Shown one piece after another: positions 53,893-62,496 of a stretch of 64,000 bases of DNA. The position numbers and the translations under genes were made by a program. Positions within the stretch are counted from its first letter, which is position 1. Every line of letters begins with the position of its first letter. The DNA lies in NCBI RefSeq assembly GCF_900142365.1, contig NZ_FRAP01000008.1, positions 62,001-126,000 of the forward strand, written 5' to 3'. Source of the stretch: Pseudonocardia thermophila (GTDB lineage Bacteria; Actinomycetota; Actinomycetes; Mycobacteriales; Pseudonocardiaceae). The notes below the pieces were generated by a model. That model saw nothing but the letters and a program-made list of their open reading frames with translations. It did no database searches and was not told where the DNA came from.

Positions 53893-56824
53893 TCAGTCGA
53901 GCCCCTCCCGGGTCAGCCGGCGGACGAGCGCCACCGCTCCGGCGTCCCCGAGCGCGGCGCCGCGGGCCCGCAGCTGCTCGAACTCCTCGCCGAGCGCCTC
54001 CCGAGCGGCCGTCTCCACCCGGCGCACCCGCTCGGCGTCCGGCCCGAACACGGGGCTCGCGCTCGGACTCGCCCACAGCGCCCCGAGCAGCACGGCGACG
54101 TCGCGGTGCCGGTCGAGCCGGGCCAGCGTCTCGATGAGCGCCCGCACGGCGATCCACAGCTGCGTCCATGCCCCGAAGCCGTGCCAGTGGTCGATGAGCG
54201 GGGCGAACACGGCGAGCGCGGCCTCGGGCTCGGTGCTCGACCGGGCGGTCGAGGTGAGCAGGGTGTGCCGGGCGATGCCCGCGATGAACCCGCAGTCGGC
54301 CTGCTCGGCGGCGTGGATCGCAGCCTGCAGGTAGTGCGCGGCCTCCGGGTCGCCGCGTTCGGCCCGGCGCTCGCCCCGCACGTACGCGAGGTAGCCGAGC
54401 GCCGTCGGGGAGCCGATCCGCTCGGCGAGCGCCACCGCGCGGTCCTCGTAGGCGCCGGCGAGGTCGTCCTGTCCCGCGTAGGCGGAGTTGAGGGTCAGGT
54501 CGGCGAAGGCCATGAACTGCGCTTCGACGTCGCCCGCACGCTCGGCGAGCTCGAGCGTGCGCCGGGTGACGTCGGCGGCCTCGGCCAGATCACCGCGGAA
54601 GGCGAGCACGTTCGCCAGCGCCTGGTAGGCCTCGCAGGCAGCGGTCGGTGCCTGCGCCGCCTCCGCCACGGCGAGGGCCTGCTCGACCAGCTGCTCGGCC
54701 TCTGCCAGCCGGCCCCGCTGCCAGCAATCCGAGCAGGTGCGCCACCAGCGGATGCGCCGCCGCGGCCGCCCCGCCCTGCAGGGCGCCGGCCCTGCGCAGC
54801 GACGCCTCCAGCAGCTGGACCAGGTCGACCCGGCCGCGCAGGAACGCGAGCTTGCCGAACAGCGCGCCCAGCCGCAGTACGTCCTCGACCGGGCCGTTCT
54901 CGATCAGCCACGCGTGGGCGCGGCGCAGCTCGGCCAGGTGCGCGTCGAAGCGGCGCACTGCGGCGGGTTCGCCGGGGCCGCACCGCGCCCGGGCGATCTC
55001 GTCGGCGAGCCGCACCGCCCAGGCGGCGTGCCGCTCCCGCAGCCGCGTCCCCTCCGGATCGGCGGCCAGCCGGGACCGGCCGAACGCGCGCAGCGTCTCG
55101 AGCATCCCGAACCGCGCCGGGTCGCCGGCCTGGCGCACCACCAGCGACCGGTCCACCAGGTCACCGAGCGCGGCGCTCTCCCCGCAGACCACCTCGATCG
55201 CCGCGGCCTCGACCGGGCCGGCGAACACCGAGAGCCGGTCGAAGAGCCGCCGTTGGTCGTCGTCGAGCATGCCGTAGGACCACTCCACGACGTCGCGCAG
55301 CGACCGGTGCCTGGCCGCCGCCGTGCGCCGCCCGCCGCGCAGCACCTCCAGCGGCCGGTCCAGGGCGGCGAGCAGCCCGCGCAGCCCGAGCTGCACCGCC
55401 CGCCCGGCGGCCAGCTCCAGCGCCAGCGGCAGCCCGTCGAGCCGCTCGCACAGCGCCGTGACCAGCTCGTCCTGGTCCGGGTCCGGCTCGGCCAGCGGAT
55501 CGGCGGCGCGGATGCGGTCGAGGAGCAGCTCGCGGGCGAACCCCAGATCGAGCGGGGTGAGCCGGACGACGTGCTCCCCGTCCACCCGCAGCGGCTCCCG
55601 GCTGGTGGCGAGGATCCGGATCTTCGGGGCGCCGGCCACGATCGCCTCCACCAGTGCCGCGACCTCATCGGCGACGTGCTCGCAGTTGTCGAGCAGCATC
55701 AGCTGCTCCCGCACCGCGAGCACCTCCACCACGCGGCCCACCAGCCCGCCCGCGCCGATCTCGGACAGCCGCAGCGCGCTGGCCACCGCGGACCCGACGT
55801 CGTCGGGCCCGCCCTCACCGAGATCGACCAACAGCGCGCCGTCGCGGTACCCGTCCGCGACCTCGAAGGCGACGTGGGTGGCCAGCCGGGTCTTGCCCAC
55901 GCCGCCGGGCCCGCACAGCGTCACGATCCTCGATCGATCCAGCAGCTCTGCGGTGCACCGCAGGTCGGCGTCGCGCCCGACGAACGAGCTGATCGGCAGC
56001 GCGCGCTGCCACGAGGTCGGCGGCGGGTGCACGGGCGGCGCGGCGGCAGGGGCGGTGGCCGCGACCGGGGCGGCGACGTGGGCCGGCAGCTCGTGGCGCA
56101 GCACCCGCTGCTCCAGTGCCTGCAGCTGCGGCCCGGGGTCTAGGCCCAGCTCCTCGGCGAGCCGGGTGCGCAGCCGGGTGTAGGCGGCCAGCGCGTCGCC
56201 CGGTCGGCCGGTGGCCGCGAGTGCGCGCATCAGCAGCGCCACCGCGCTCTCCCGCAGCGGCTCGGCCACCGTCAGCGCCTCCATGGCCGCGGCTGCCTCC
56301 CCTGCTCGGCCCGCGGCGAGCAGCGCTTCCGCGTGCTGCTCGATCGCGGACGACCGCAGCTCCACCAGCCGCGCGATCTCGGGGTGCACGCTGGGGTGGT
56401 CGAGCTCGGGGTACGGTCGGCCGCGCCACAGCGCGAGCGCCGCAGCCAGCAGTTCCGCGCGTTCCGCCGGGTCGCGCAGCTGGCTCGCGGCGCTCACCCG
56501 GTCGACGAACGCGGTGCTGTCGACCAGCGCACGGTCGGCGGCGAGGAGGTAGCCGTCGGGCGCGGTGATGATCCGCACCTCGGCGGGCAGCAGCCGCCGC
56601 AGCCGCGCGACGTGCGTGTGCACGGCCCCCGCCGGGTCGGCCGGCAGATCCTGTGGATCGACGCCCCAGATCAGTTCGGCGAGCAGGTCGATGCTCACCG
56701 CGGTGCGCAAGTGGGCAGCCAGCGCGGCCAACAGCCGCCGCCCGCGCACCGACCCCAGCCGGACCGGACCGTCCGGTCCTCGGAGCATGACCGGACCCAG
56801 CACGTTGACCACGGTCACGCGCAC
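53893..56824 (-). pseudogene. SARP/AfsR-type regulator with a frameshift near residue 700
   Basis: From GTG 56824 (56818 also possible) the protein reads an OmpR-like DNA-binding domain (LGPVMLRGPDGPVRLGSVRG, RRLLAALAAHLRTAVSIDLL) and a BTAD (AELLAAALALWRGRPYPELD, ELGLDPGPQLQALEQRVLRH). An NB-ARC-like STAND ATPase follows (Walker A CGPGGVGKTRLATHV, Walker B QLMLLDNCEHV). TPR-like helices come next. Around 54715-54740 the frame shifts by one base: AAAAAHPLVAHLLGLL stops making sense and WQRGRLAEAEQLVEQALAVA continues in another frame to the stop at 53893. Restoring one base gives a full-length protein of about 976 residues. It resembles AfsR-family activators of secondary metabolism. The adjacent divergent methyltransferase is the likely target. 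Confidence 0.82.
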
Positions 56825-56888
56825 ATCGTCACAGCAGGCAACGCTCGACGGAACCACCTTCTGCACGCACACCGGACGAACCACACCG

Positions 56889-56969
56889 GACAGCCGGGTG
56901 ACAGCGCGCCGACAGCCGGATGACAGGCGGACCGGCGAGGTGACAGCCGAGTGCCCGTGACCTGACATC
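56889..56969. promoter_or_regulatory. SARP-type direct repeats (GACAG, 11-bp period)
   Basis: GACAG occurs at 56889, 56900, 56911 and 56922, exactly 11 bp apart, and again at 56942. GACAT follows at 56964, 22 bp later. Helical-turn spacing of heptamer-like units is the hallmark of SARP operators. The last unit (TGACATCG, 56963-56970) is 8 bp before TAGCTT (56979-56984), the likely -10 of the methyltransferase gene, as in known SARP promoters. Confidence 0.7.
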
Positions 56970-57042
56970 GAGCGTCCCTAGCTTCCCGACCAGCGCTGAT
57001 GGGAGCGCCGAAGCAACCGCCGAATCGACAGAGGGATCGATC

Positions 57043-58161
57043 ATGACCACGACCGAGATCAACCGGCCCGCCGCCGACGCCGCCGGGACACCGGCGCGCT
57101 CGACGGACGCGCTCGTCGAGCGGCTGTTCGACGCCCTGCTGAGCACGATCGACATCCAGTCGGTCTACCTGGGCGACCGGCTCGGCTACTACCGCGCGCT
57201 GGCCGGCAGCGGCGGGTCGACCGCGGCCGAGCTGGCGGCCCGCACCGGCACCCACGAACGGTACGCGCGGGAGTGGCTGGAGCAGCAGGCCGTCACCGGG
57301 TTCCTCGACGCCGACGACGAGCCCGATCCGGCCCGCCGCCGCTTCACCCTGCCCGCCGAGCACATCGAGCCGCTCACCGACGAGCTGTCCACGAACTACC
57401 TCGCCCCGCTGGCGAAGTTCCTGATCGGCGCGGGCAAGCACATGGACGCGCTGGTCGAGGCCTACCGCACCGGTGGCGGGGTGAGCTGGGCGCAGCTGGG
57501 CAACGACACCCGTGAGGCCCAGGCCGCCGCGAACCGACCGCTGTTCCTGCGGGTGCTCGGCAACGAGTACCTGCCGCGGATCCCCGATGTCGACGCCGCC
57601 CTGCGCGCCGGCGGCCGGGTCGCCGACATCGGCTGCGGCTACGGCTGGTCCGCGATCGGCATCGCGCTGGCCTACCCCGAAGCGAGGATCGACGGGTTCG
57701 ACGTCGACCTGCCCTCGATCGAGGCGGCCCGGCGCAACGCCGCCGAGAACGGGGTGGCCGACCGGGTCCGCTTCCACCACACCGACGCCGCGACCGGCCC
57801 GGCCGAGGCGCAGCCGTACGACGCCGTGTTCGCGTTCGAGTGCATCCACGACCTGCCCGACCCGGTGGGCGTGCTCAACACGGCCCGCCGCCTCGCCGGC
57901 GACACGGGAGCGGTCATCGTGATGGACGAGCGCGTCGCCGAAACGTTCACCGCGCCCGGCGGCGAGGTCGAGCGGCTGATGTACGGCTACAGCCTCATCT
58001 GCTGCCTGCCGGACGGCATGTCGCACCAGCCCAGCGCGGGCACCGGCACGGTGCTGCGGCCGGACGCGCTGCGCCGCTACGCCACGGAGGCCGGGTTCTC
58101 CGGGGTGGAAGTCCTCGACATCGACAACGACTTCTTCCGCTTCTACCGGCTCACCCGCTGA
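57043..58161 (+). CDS. Class I SAM-dependent methyltransferase with winged-helix N-terminus (Rv2258c-like)
   Basis: 372 residues; ATG with GAGGGA upstream. An N-terminal winged-helix/dimerisation part (about 20-115: LFDALLSTIDIQSVYLGDRL, STAAELAARTGTHERYAREW) precedes a Rossmann domain with motif I RVADIGCGYGWSAIGIALAY, IDGFDVDLPSIEAARRNAAE, AVFAFECIHDLPDPVGVLNT and VIVMDERVAETF. This arrangement matches O-methyltransferases and the uncharacterised Rv2258c group. The substrate is unknown. It is divergent from the SARP gene across a repeat-rich spacer and ends at a terminator. Confidence 0.9.
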   Translation: MTTTEINRPAADAAGTPARSTDALVERLFDALLSTIDIQSVYLGDRLGYYRALAGSGGSTAAELAARTGTHERYAREWLEQQAVTGFLDADDEPDPARRRFTLPAEHIEPLTDELSTNYLAPLAKFLIGAGKHMDALVEAYRTGGGVSWAQLGNDTREAQAAANRPLFLRVLGNEYLPRIPDVDAALRAGGRVADIGCGYGWSAIGIALAYPEARIDGFDVDLPSIEAARRNAAENGVADRVRFHHTDAATGPAEAQPYDAVFAFECIHDLPDPVGVLNTARRLAGDTGAVIVMDERVAETFTAPGGEVERLMYGYSLICCLPDGMSHQPSAGTGTVLRPDALRRYATEAGFSGVEVLDIDNDFFRFYRLTR

Positions 58162-58172
58162 GGCGCGCCCGG

Positions 58173-58198
58173 CGCGCCGGACGGACCCGTCCGGCGCG
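58173..58198 (+). terminator. Methyltransferase terminator hairpin
   Basis: Arms CGCGCCGGACG (58173-58183) and CGTCCGGCGCG (58188-58198), 11 bp perfect, loop GACC, 11 bp after the stop. Confidence 0.8.
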
Positions 58199-58279
58199 TC
58201 GGGGCCGTCCGGGTGGTGGGACGTTCGACACGCGCACGACGGGGCCGCTGAGCCGGTCCCGTCAGGCATCCTGGCGTCC

Positions 58280-58885
58280 GTGGCACGGCGCGACCCTGCA
58301 TGGGGTGATCCCTTCGCGGCGCTCGCCGCGCGCGTCATGGACGAGCCGCTGTCGCGCTGCGGCGCCACCCGCGTGCTGTCCGTCGACGGCCGGTCCGGCT
58401 CCGGGAAGAGCTACTTCGCGAACCTGCTCGCCACGGCGTTCGGCGGGGCACCCGTCGTCCACATGGACGACCTGACCCCCGGGTGGGACGGGCTGGAGAC
58501 CTCCGTCGAGGTGCTGCTGCAGAACGTCCTGCTGCCGTTGTCGGTCGCCACGCCCGTCCGGTACCGCACGTGGGACTGGCACCAGGGCCGGTGGAGCGAC
58601 GAGCCGGTCGAGCTGGGCGTGCCCGAGGTCCTGCTCGTCGAGGGCTGTGGGGCGTGCGCGCGGGCCGTCGAGCACTTCGCGACGATGTCGTTCTGGGTCG
58701 AGGCGCCCGACGAGGAGCGCTACCGGCGCGCCGTGCTGCGCGACGGTGACGCCTACCGCCTGCACTGGGACCGCTGGGCCGCGCAGGAGGAGGCGCACTA
58801 CGCCCGCGAGGGCACCCGGGAGCGCTGCACGCACGTCGTCGACGGGCTGCGCGACTGGTCGCGGGAGTCCAGCGACTGGCCCTGA
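58280..58885 (+). CDS. P-loop kinase, uridine-kinase-like
   Basis: 201 residues from GTG. Walker A VDGRSGSGKSYFANLLATAF, then VVHMDDLTPGWDGLETSVEV (the DD sugar/nucleoside-binding region), RYRTWDWHQGRWS, and EVLLVEGCGACARAVEHFAT (Walker B-like). MSFWVEAPDEERYRRAVLRD and the Trp/Asp-rich end suit the actinobacterial uridine-kinase-like group, whose substrate is unproven. It lies between the methyltransferase terminator and the convergent SRPBCC gene, 12 bp from its stop. Confidence 0.88.
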   Translation: MARRDPAWGDPFAALAARVMDEPLSRCGATRVLSVDGRSGSGKSYFANLLATAFGGAPVVHMDDLTPGWDGLETSVEVLLQNVLLPLSVATPVRYRTWDWHQGRWSDEPVELGVPEVLLVEGCGACARAVEHFATMSFWVEAPDEERYRRAVLRDGDAYRLHWDRWAAQEEAHYAREGTRERCTHVVDGLRDWSRESSDWP

Positions 58886-58897
58886 CCAGCGCAGTGA

Positions 58898-59602
58898 TCA
58901 GGCGAGCGCCGCGACCAGCTCCCGCACCCGGCGCAGCAGGTCGGCGCGCGCCGCCTCGCACGCCGCGGCATCGCCACCCGACCACGTGACGACGAGCCGG
59001 GCGCCGTGGCCGGTGCCCTCACCCAGCTCCCACCGCACGCCGTCGCCGTCGGCCGGCAGCTTCGGGGCGACCTCCTCGACGGGGCGGACCAGCTGGCGCT
59101 GCACCTGCACCTGCCAGCCGTCCGGCCCGTCGGTCACGACCGGTTCGTCGAGCCCGAACTCCGCGAAGTAGTGCTCGTGCGTGGCGGCGTGGTCGAACGC
59201 GCCGGGATCGACGACGGCGTCGCCGTCGAGGAGGGCGCCGAGCCCGTCGAGGCAGGCGTGCCAGCCGGCAGCGAATCTCGCGGCGCCGCCGTGGTCGTCG
59301 AACGTGTGCACCAGCCGCAGCAGCGTCGCGTCGCCGTCGGGTTCCAGTTCGAACCGCAGGTGGTCGGTGTCCCAGGTGAACGCGATCAGCCGCGGCGGGT
59401 CGAGGGCGGTCACCGCGCCGTCGGGGCCGTCGCCGTAGTCGACCCGGCCGCCGGGCCGCAGCTCGATCGTCACGGGTGAGGGGAACCACGCGGCCAGGCC
59501 CGCGGGCTCGGTGATCGCCCGCCACACGCGCTCCACGGGGTGCGCGATCCGGCGCTCCATGCGCAGCACGGACCGCCCGTCCACCTGGTCAAGACCGGTC
59601 AT
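58898..59602 (-). CDS. SRPBCC (AHSA1-type) domain protein
   Basis: 234 residues. An AHSA1/START-like domain runs to about 150: VLRMERRIAHPVERVWRAIT, EPAGLAAWFPSPVTIELRPG, DPPRLIAFTWDTDHLRFELE, LLRLVHTFDDHGGAARFAAG and WHACLDGLGALLDG. A second, more divergent stretch (QVQVQRQLVRPVEEVAPKLP...VTWSGGDAAACEAARADLLR) extends the length beyond a single domain. Ligand unknown. It starts 14 bp inside the ArsR gene's end, so the two form a coupled operon, a very common ArsR-SRPBCC pairing in which the regulator controls the partner. Confidence 0.9.
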   Translation of the reverse strand: MTGLDQVDGRSVLRMERRIAHPVERVWRAITEPAGLAAWFPSPVTIELRPGGRVDYGDGPDGAVTALDPPRLIAFTWDTDHLRFELEPDGDATLLRLVHTFDDHGGAARFAAGWHACLDGLGALLDGDAVVDPGAFDHAATHEHYFAEFGLDEPVVTDGPDGWQVQVQRQLVRPVEEVAPKLPADGDGVRWELGEGTGHGARLVVTWSGGDAAACEAARADLLRRVRELVAALA

Positions 59603-59909
59603 CTCGGGCCTCCTCCTCCTCCTCGAGGTGACGTTCCAACCGGTCGAGCCGGTCCGCCCACATCCACCGGTAGGGCGCGAGCCAGGCGTCGACCTCGACG
59701 AGCGGGGCCGGATCCAGCTCGTACCAGCGGCGCTGCGCCTCGGAGCGCACCCGCACCAGCCCGGCCTCGCGCAGCACGCGCAGGTGCTTCGACGTGCCCG
59801 GCTGGCTGAGCCCGAGCTCGGCGGTCAGCTCCCCGACCGTGCGCGGGTGCTCCCGCAGCAGGTCGAGGATGCGTCGCCGCACGGGCTCAGCGAGGACCTC
59901 GAACGTCAC
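59589..59909 (-). CDS. ArsR/SmtB family transcriptional regulator
   Basis: 106 residues from GTG. Winged helix: TFEVLAEPVRRRILDLLREH, RTVGELTAELGLSQPGTSKH (recognition helix, with SQPGTSKHLRVLREAGLV) and RVRSEAQRRWYELDPAPL. A basic/acidic C-terminal helix follows (RLERHLEEEEEARDD). There is no CxC or other metal-binding motif, so the ligand is probably organic or unknown. Two direct repeats (ATAACCGCA, plus strand) precede its GTG and may be its operator. Confidence 0.92.
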   Translation of the reverse strand: MTFEVLAEPVRRRILDLLREHPRTVGELTAELGLSQPGTSKHLRVLREAGLVRVRSEAQRRWYELDPAPLVEVDAWLAPYRWMWADRLDRLERHLEEEEEARDDRS

Positions 59910-59918
59910 CCGCCGAAC

Positions 59919-59943
59919 ATAACCGCACAGAAATATAACCGCA
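59919..59943. promoter_or_regulatory. Direct repeats upstream of the ArsR-type gene
   Basis: ATAACCGCA occurs at 59919-59927 and 59935-59943 (plus strand), 16 bp apart, with similar flanks. On the minus strand this is TGCGGTTAT repeated in the region expected to hold the -10 and -35. A candidate operator for self-control. Confidence 0.5.
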
Positions 59944-59952
59944 AGGGCATGT

Positions 59953-61458
59953 TCACCGCCCGGCGTGCAGCTCCTGAGCGAGCCGGGAGTGCCTGCGCCC
60001 GTAGGCGAAGTAGACCACCAGGCCGATCGCCATCCAGATGACGAACCGCAGCCACGTCTCGACGGTCAGGTTCAGCATCAGCCACGCGCAGGCCAGCACG
60101 GCCAGGACCGGCACCACCGGGACCAGCGGCGTGCGGAACGCGCGCGGCAGATCAGGCCGGCTGCGCCGCAGCACCATCACCCCGATCGAGACCAGCACGA
60201 ACGCGAACAGCGTGCCGATGTTGACCATCTCCTCCAACGCACCCGCCGGGAAGAACGTGGCCGCGACCGCCACCGCACCGCCGACGAGCAGGGTGGCGCG
60301 CTCCGGGGTGCCGTACTTGCCGGTGCGCGAGAGCCCGTAGGGCAGCAGCCCGTCGCGCGACATCGCGAACAACACCCGGGTCTGGCCGAGCAGCAGCACC
60401 ATCACCACGGTGGTGAGGCCGGCCAGCGCGCCGATCGAGATGATCGCGGCCGCCCAGTCCACCCCGCGCGCGGCGAACGCCGTGGCCAGCGTGGCCCGGT
60501 CCTCGCCGACGGTGGCGAGCTCGGTGTAGGGCACCATCCCGGTCAGCACGAGCGCCACCGCGACGTACAGCACGGTCACGATGACCAGCGAGCCGATGAT
60601 CCCGCGCGGCACCGACCTCTGCGGGTTGCGCGTCTCCTCCGCGGTCGTGGCGACCACGTCGAACCCGATGAACGCGAAGAACACCAGCGACGCCGCGGCC
60701 AGCAGGCCGTACACGCCGTACGTGCTGCTCGCGCCACCACCGAGCAGCGACAGCAGCGACTGGCCCAGCCCCGTCGCCGAGTCGCCGCCCTCCGCCGCCG
60801 GCGGGATGAACGGCTCGTAGTTCGCCGCGTTCACGTAGAACAGCCCGAGCACCACGACGAACAGCACGATCGCGACCTTGATCGTCGTGATCACCAGGTT
60901 GACCCGGCTGGACAGCTTCGTGCCCAGGTACAGCAGCGTCGTCAGCACGGCGACCAGCAGGAGCGCGCCCCAGTCGAACGAGAAGAAGCCCAGCGGCACC
61001 GACGTGTCGACCTGGGCGCCTGCCAGGCCCAGCACCTCGCCGAGGTACGCCGACCAACCCTTGGCCACCACAGCGCTGCCGACCGCGAACTCCAGCACCA
61101 GGTCCCAACCGATGATCCACGCGACGAACTCGCCGAACGTCGCGTAGGAGAACGTGTAGGCGCTGCCCGCCACCGGCACGGTCGAAGCGAACTCGGCGTA
61201 GCAGAGCGCGGCCAGCCCGCAGGCGATCGCGGCGAGCACGAACGCCAGCGACACCGACGGACCGGCGATGTCCCCCGCGGTGCTCGCGGCGAGCGTGAAG
61301 ATCCCGGCGCCGATGACGACCGCGACCCCGAAGACGATCAGGTCCCAGGTGCCGAGGTCCTTGCGCAGCCTGGTCTCCGGCTCGTCGGTCTCGCGGACCG
61401 ACTGCTCGACGGACTTCGTCCGGTGGATCCCCGCCTGCCGCGTCGCTGAGGGTGACAT
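59953..61458 (-). CDS. APC-family amino acid permease
   Basis: 501 residues from ATG 61458 (an open frame continues upstream but lacks a convincing start). Polar N-terminus with RLRKDLGTWDLIVFG, then 12 predicted membrane helices. Family signature: GAGIFTLAASTAGDIAGPSV with the G(A/S)GIF ligand loop, CYAEFASTVPVAGSAYTFSY and later FFAFIGFDVVATTAEETRNP and VLFAMSRDGLLPY. LeuT-fold secondary transporters of the cationic/other amino acid group (CAT-like ATTAEE motif). Substrate unknown. It ends in a His/Arg-rich tail. It is the neighbour of the CDF transporter but not obviously coregulated. Confidence 0.92.
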   Translation of the reverse strand: MSPSATRQAGIHRTKSVEQSVRETDEPETRLRKDLGTWDLIVFGVAVVIGAGIFTLAASTAGDIAGPSVSLAFVLAAIACGLAALCYAEFASTVPVAGSAYTFSYATFGEFVAWIIGWDLVLEFAVGSAVVAKGWSAYLGEVLGLAGAQVDTSVPLGFFSFDWGALLLVAVLTTLLYLGTKLSSRVNLVITTIKVAIVLFVVVLGLFYVNAANYEPFIPPAAEGGDSATGLGQSLLSLLGGGASSTYGVYGLLAAASLVFFAFIGFDVVATTAEETRNPQRSVPRGIIGSLVIVTVLYVAVALVLTGMVPYTELATVGEDRATLATAFAARGVDWAAAIISIGALAGLTTVVMVLLLGQTRVLFAMSRDGLLPYGLSRTGKYGTPERATLLVGGAVAVAATFFPAGALEEMVNIGTLFAFVLVSIGVMVLRRSRPDLPRAFRTPLVPVVPVLAVLACAWLMLNLTVETWLRFVIWMAIGLVVYFAYGRRHSRLAQELHAGR

Positions 61459-61526
61459 GTGACGAAGGTAACGCCTTCGTCCGCTTGCGCATCCCGAGCG
61501 ACGCGCACTCGGCGCGGCGGACCGGA

Positions 61527-62447
61527 TCAGGCCTGGCTCGTCGACCGATCGAGGTCCGGCTCCAGGTAGATGATCCGGGCCACCGGCACCGCGGCCCGCA
61601 CCCGCGCTTCGGCGTCGTCGATGGCTTGCGCGACCTCCTTGAGCGGCAGCCCGGTCGCCAGCGCGATCTTCGCCGCGACCAGCAGCTCCTCCGGCCCGAT
61701 GTACTGAGTGCGGATGTGGATGACCCGCTCGACCGACCCGGACTCGAGCCCCTCGACGATCTGCCTGAGCACCGGGGGCGCTGCACCCTCGCCGACCAGC
61801 AGGCTCTTCATCTCGATGATCAGGATGATCGCGATGACGCCGAGGAGCAGTCCGATCGCGATCGTGCCCAGCGCGTCGAACACGGGGTTGCCGGTGAACA
61901 CCGTGAGTCCCACGCCCAGAAGTGCCAGGACCAGCCCGATGAGCGCGCCGAAGTCCTCCAGCAGCACGACCGGCAGCTCCGGGACCTTCGACTGCCGGAT
62001 GAACTGCCACCACGTCCCGTCGCCCTTGAGCGAGCGCGACTCCGCGATCGCGGTGCGGAACGAATAGCCCTCCAGCGCGATCGCCACGACCAGGATCGCC
62101 ACCGCCACCAGCGGCGACGTCAGCTCCTCCGGCTCCTCGAGCTTGTGGATGCCCTCGTACAGGGCGAACACCGACCCGAGGGCGAACAGCAGCAGCGCGA
62201 CGATGAACGAGTAGAAGTAGCGGTCGCGGCCGTACCCGAAGGGGTGCTCCGGCGTCGCCGCCCGCTTGGCCCGCTGCCCGCCCAGCAGCAGCAGACCCTG
62301 GTTGGACGTGTCGGCCAGCGAGTGCACCGACTCCGCCAGCATCGACGACGACCCCGTGATCAGGTAACCGATGAACTTCGCCGCTGCGATGCCGGCGTTG
62401 GCCAGGAGCGCGGCGATGATCGCCCGGGTACCACCATGCGAAGCCAC
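61527..62447 (-). CDS. Cation diffusion facilitator family transporter
   Basis: 306 residues from GTG. Six membrane segments. Metal-site pattern in helices 2 and 5: MLAESVHSLADTSNQGLLLL (here H-x3-D, where canonical proteins have D-x3-D or H-x3-D) and VVLLEDFGALIGLVLALLGV (E-D-x-x-A type). The C-terminal ferredoxin-like domain has IHIRTQYIGPEELLVAAKIA. It probably exports Zn2+ or another divalent metal with proton antiport. The E-D variant in helix 5 differs from the usual HD and may change metal choice. It lies 49 bp after manA's stop on the same strand. Confidence 0.9.
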   Translation of the reverse strand: MASHGGTRAIIAALLANAGIAAAKFIGYLITGSSSMLAESVHSLADTSNQGLLLLGGQRAKRAATPEHPFGYGRDRYFYSFIVALLLFALGSVFALYEGIHKLEEPEELTSPLVAVAILVVAIALEGYSFRTAIAESRSLKGDGTWWQFIRQSKVPELPVVLLEDFGALIGLVLALLGVGLTVFTGNPVFDALGTIAIGLLLGVIAIILIIEMKSLLVGEGAAPPVLRQIVEGLESGSVERVIHIRTQYIGPEELLVAAKIALATGLPLKEVAQAIDDAEARVRAAVPVARIIYLEPDLDRSTSQA

Positions 62448-62496
62448 GCGGGCACCCTAACGATCGAGTTCGGGGGCGCGGAGCGGGGAGTACCGG

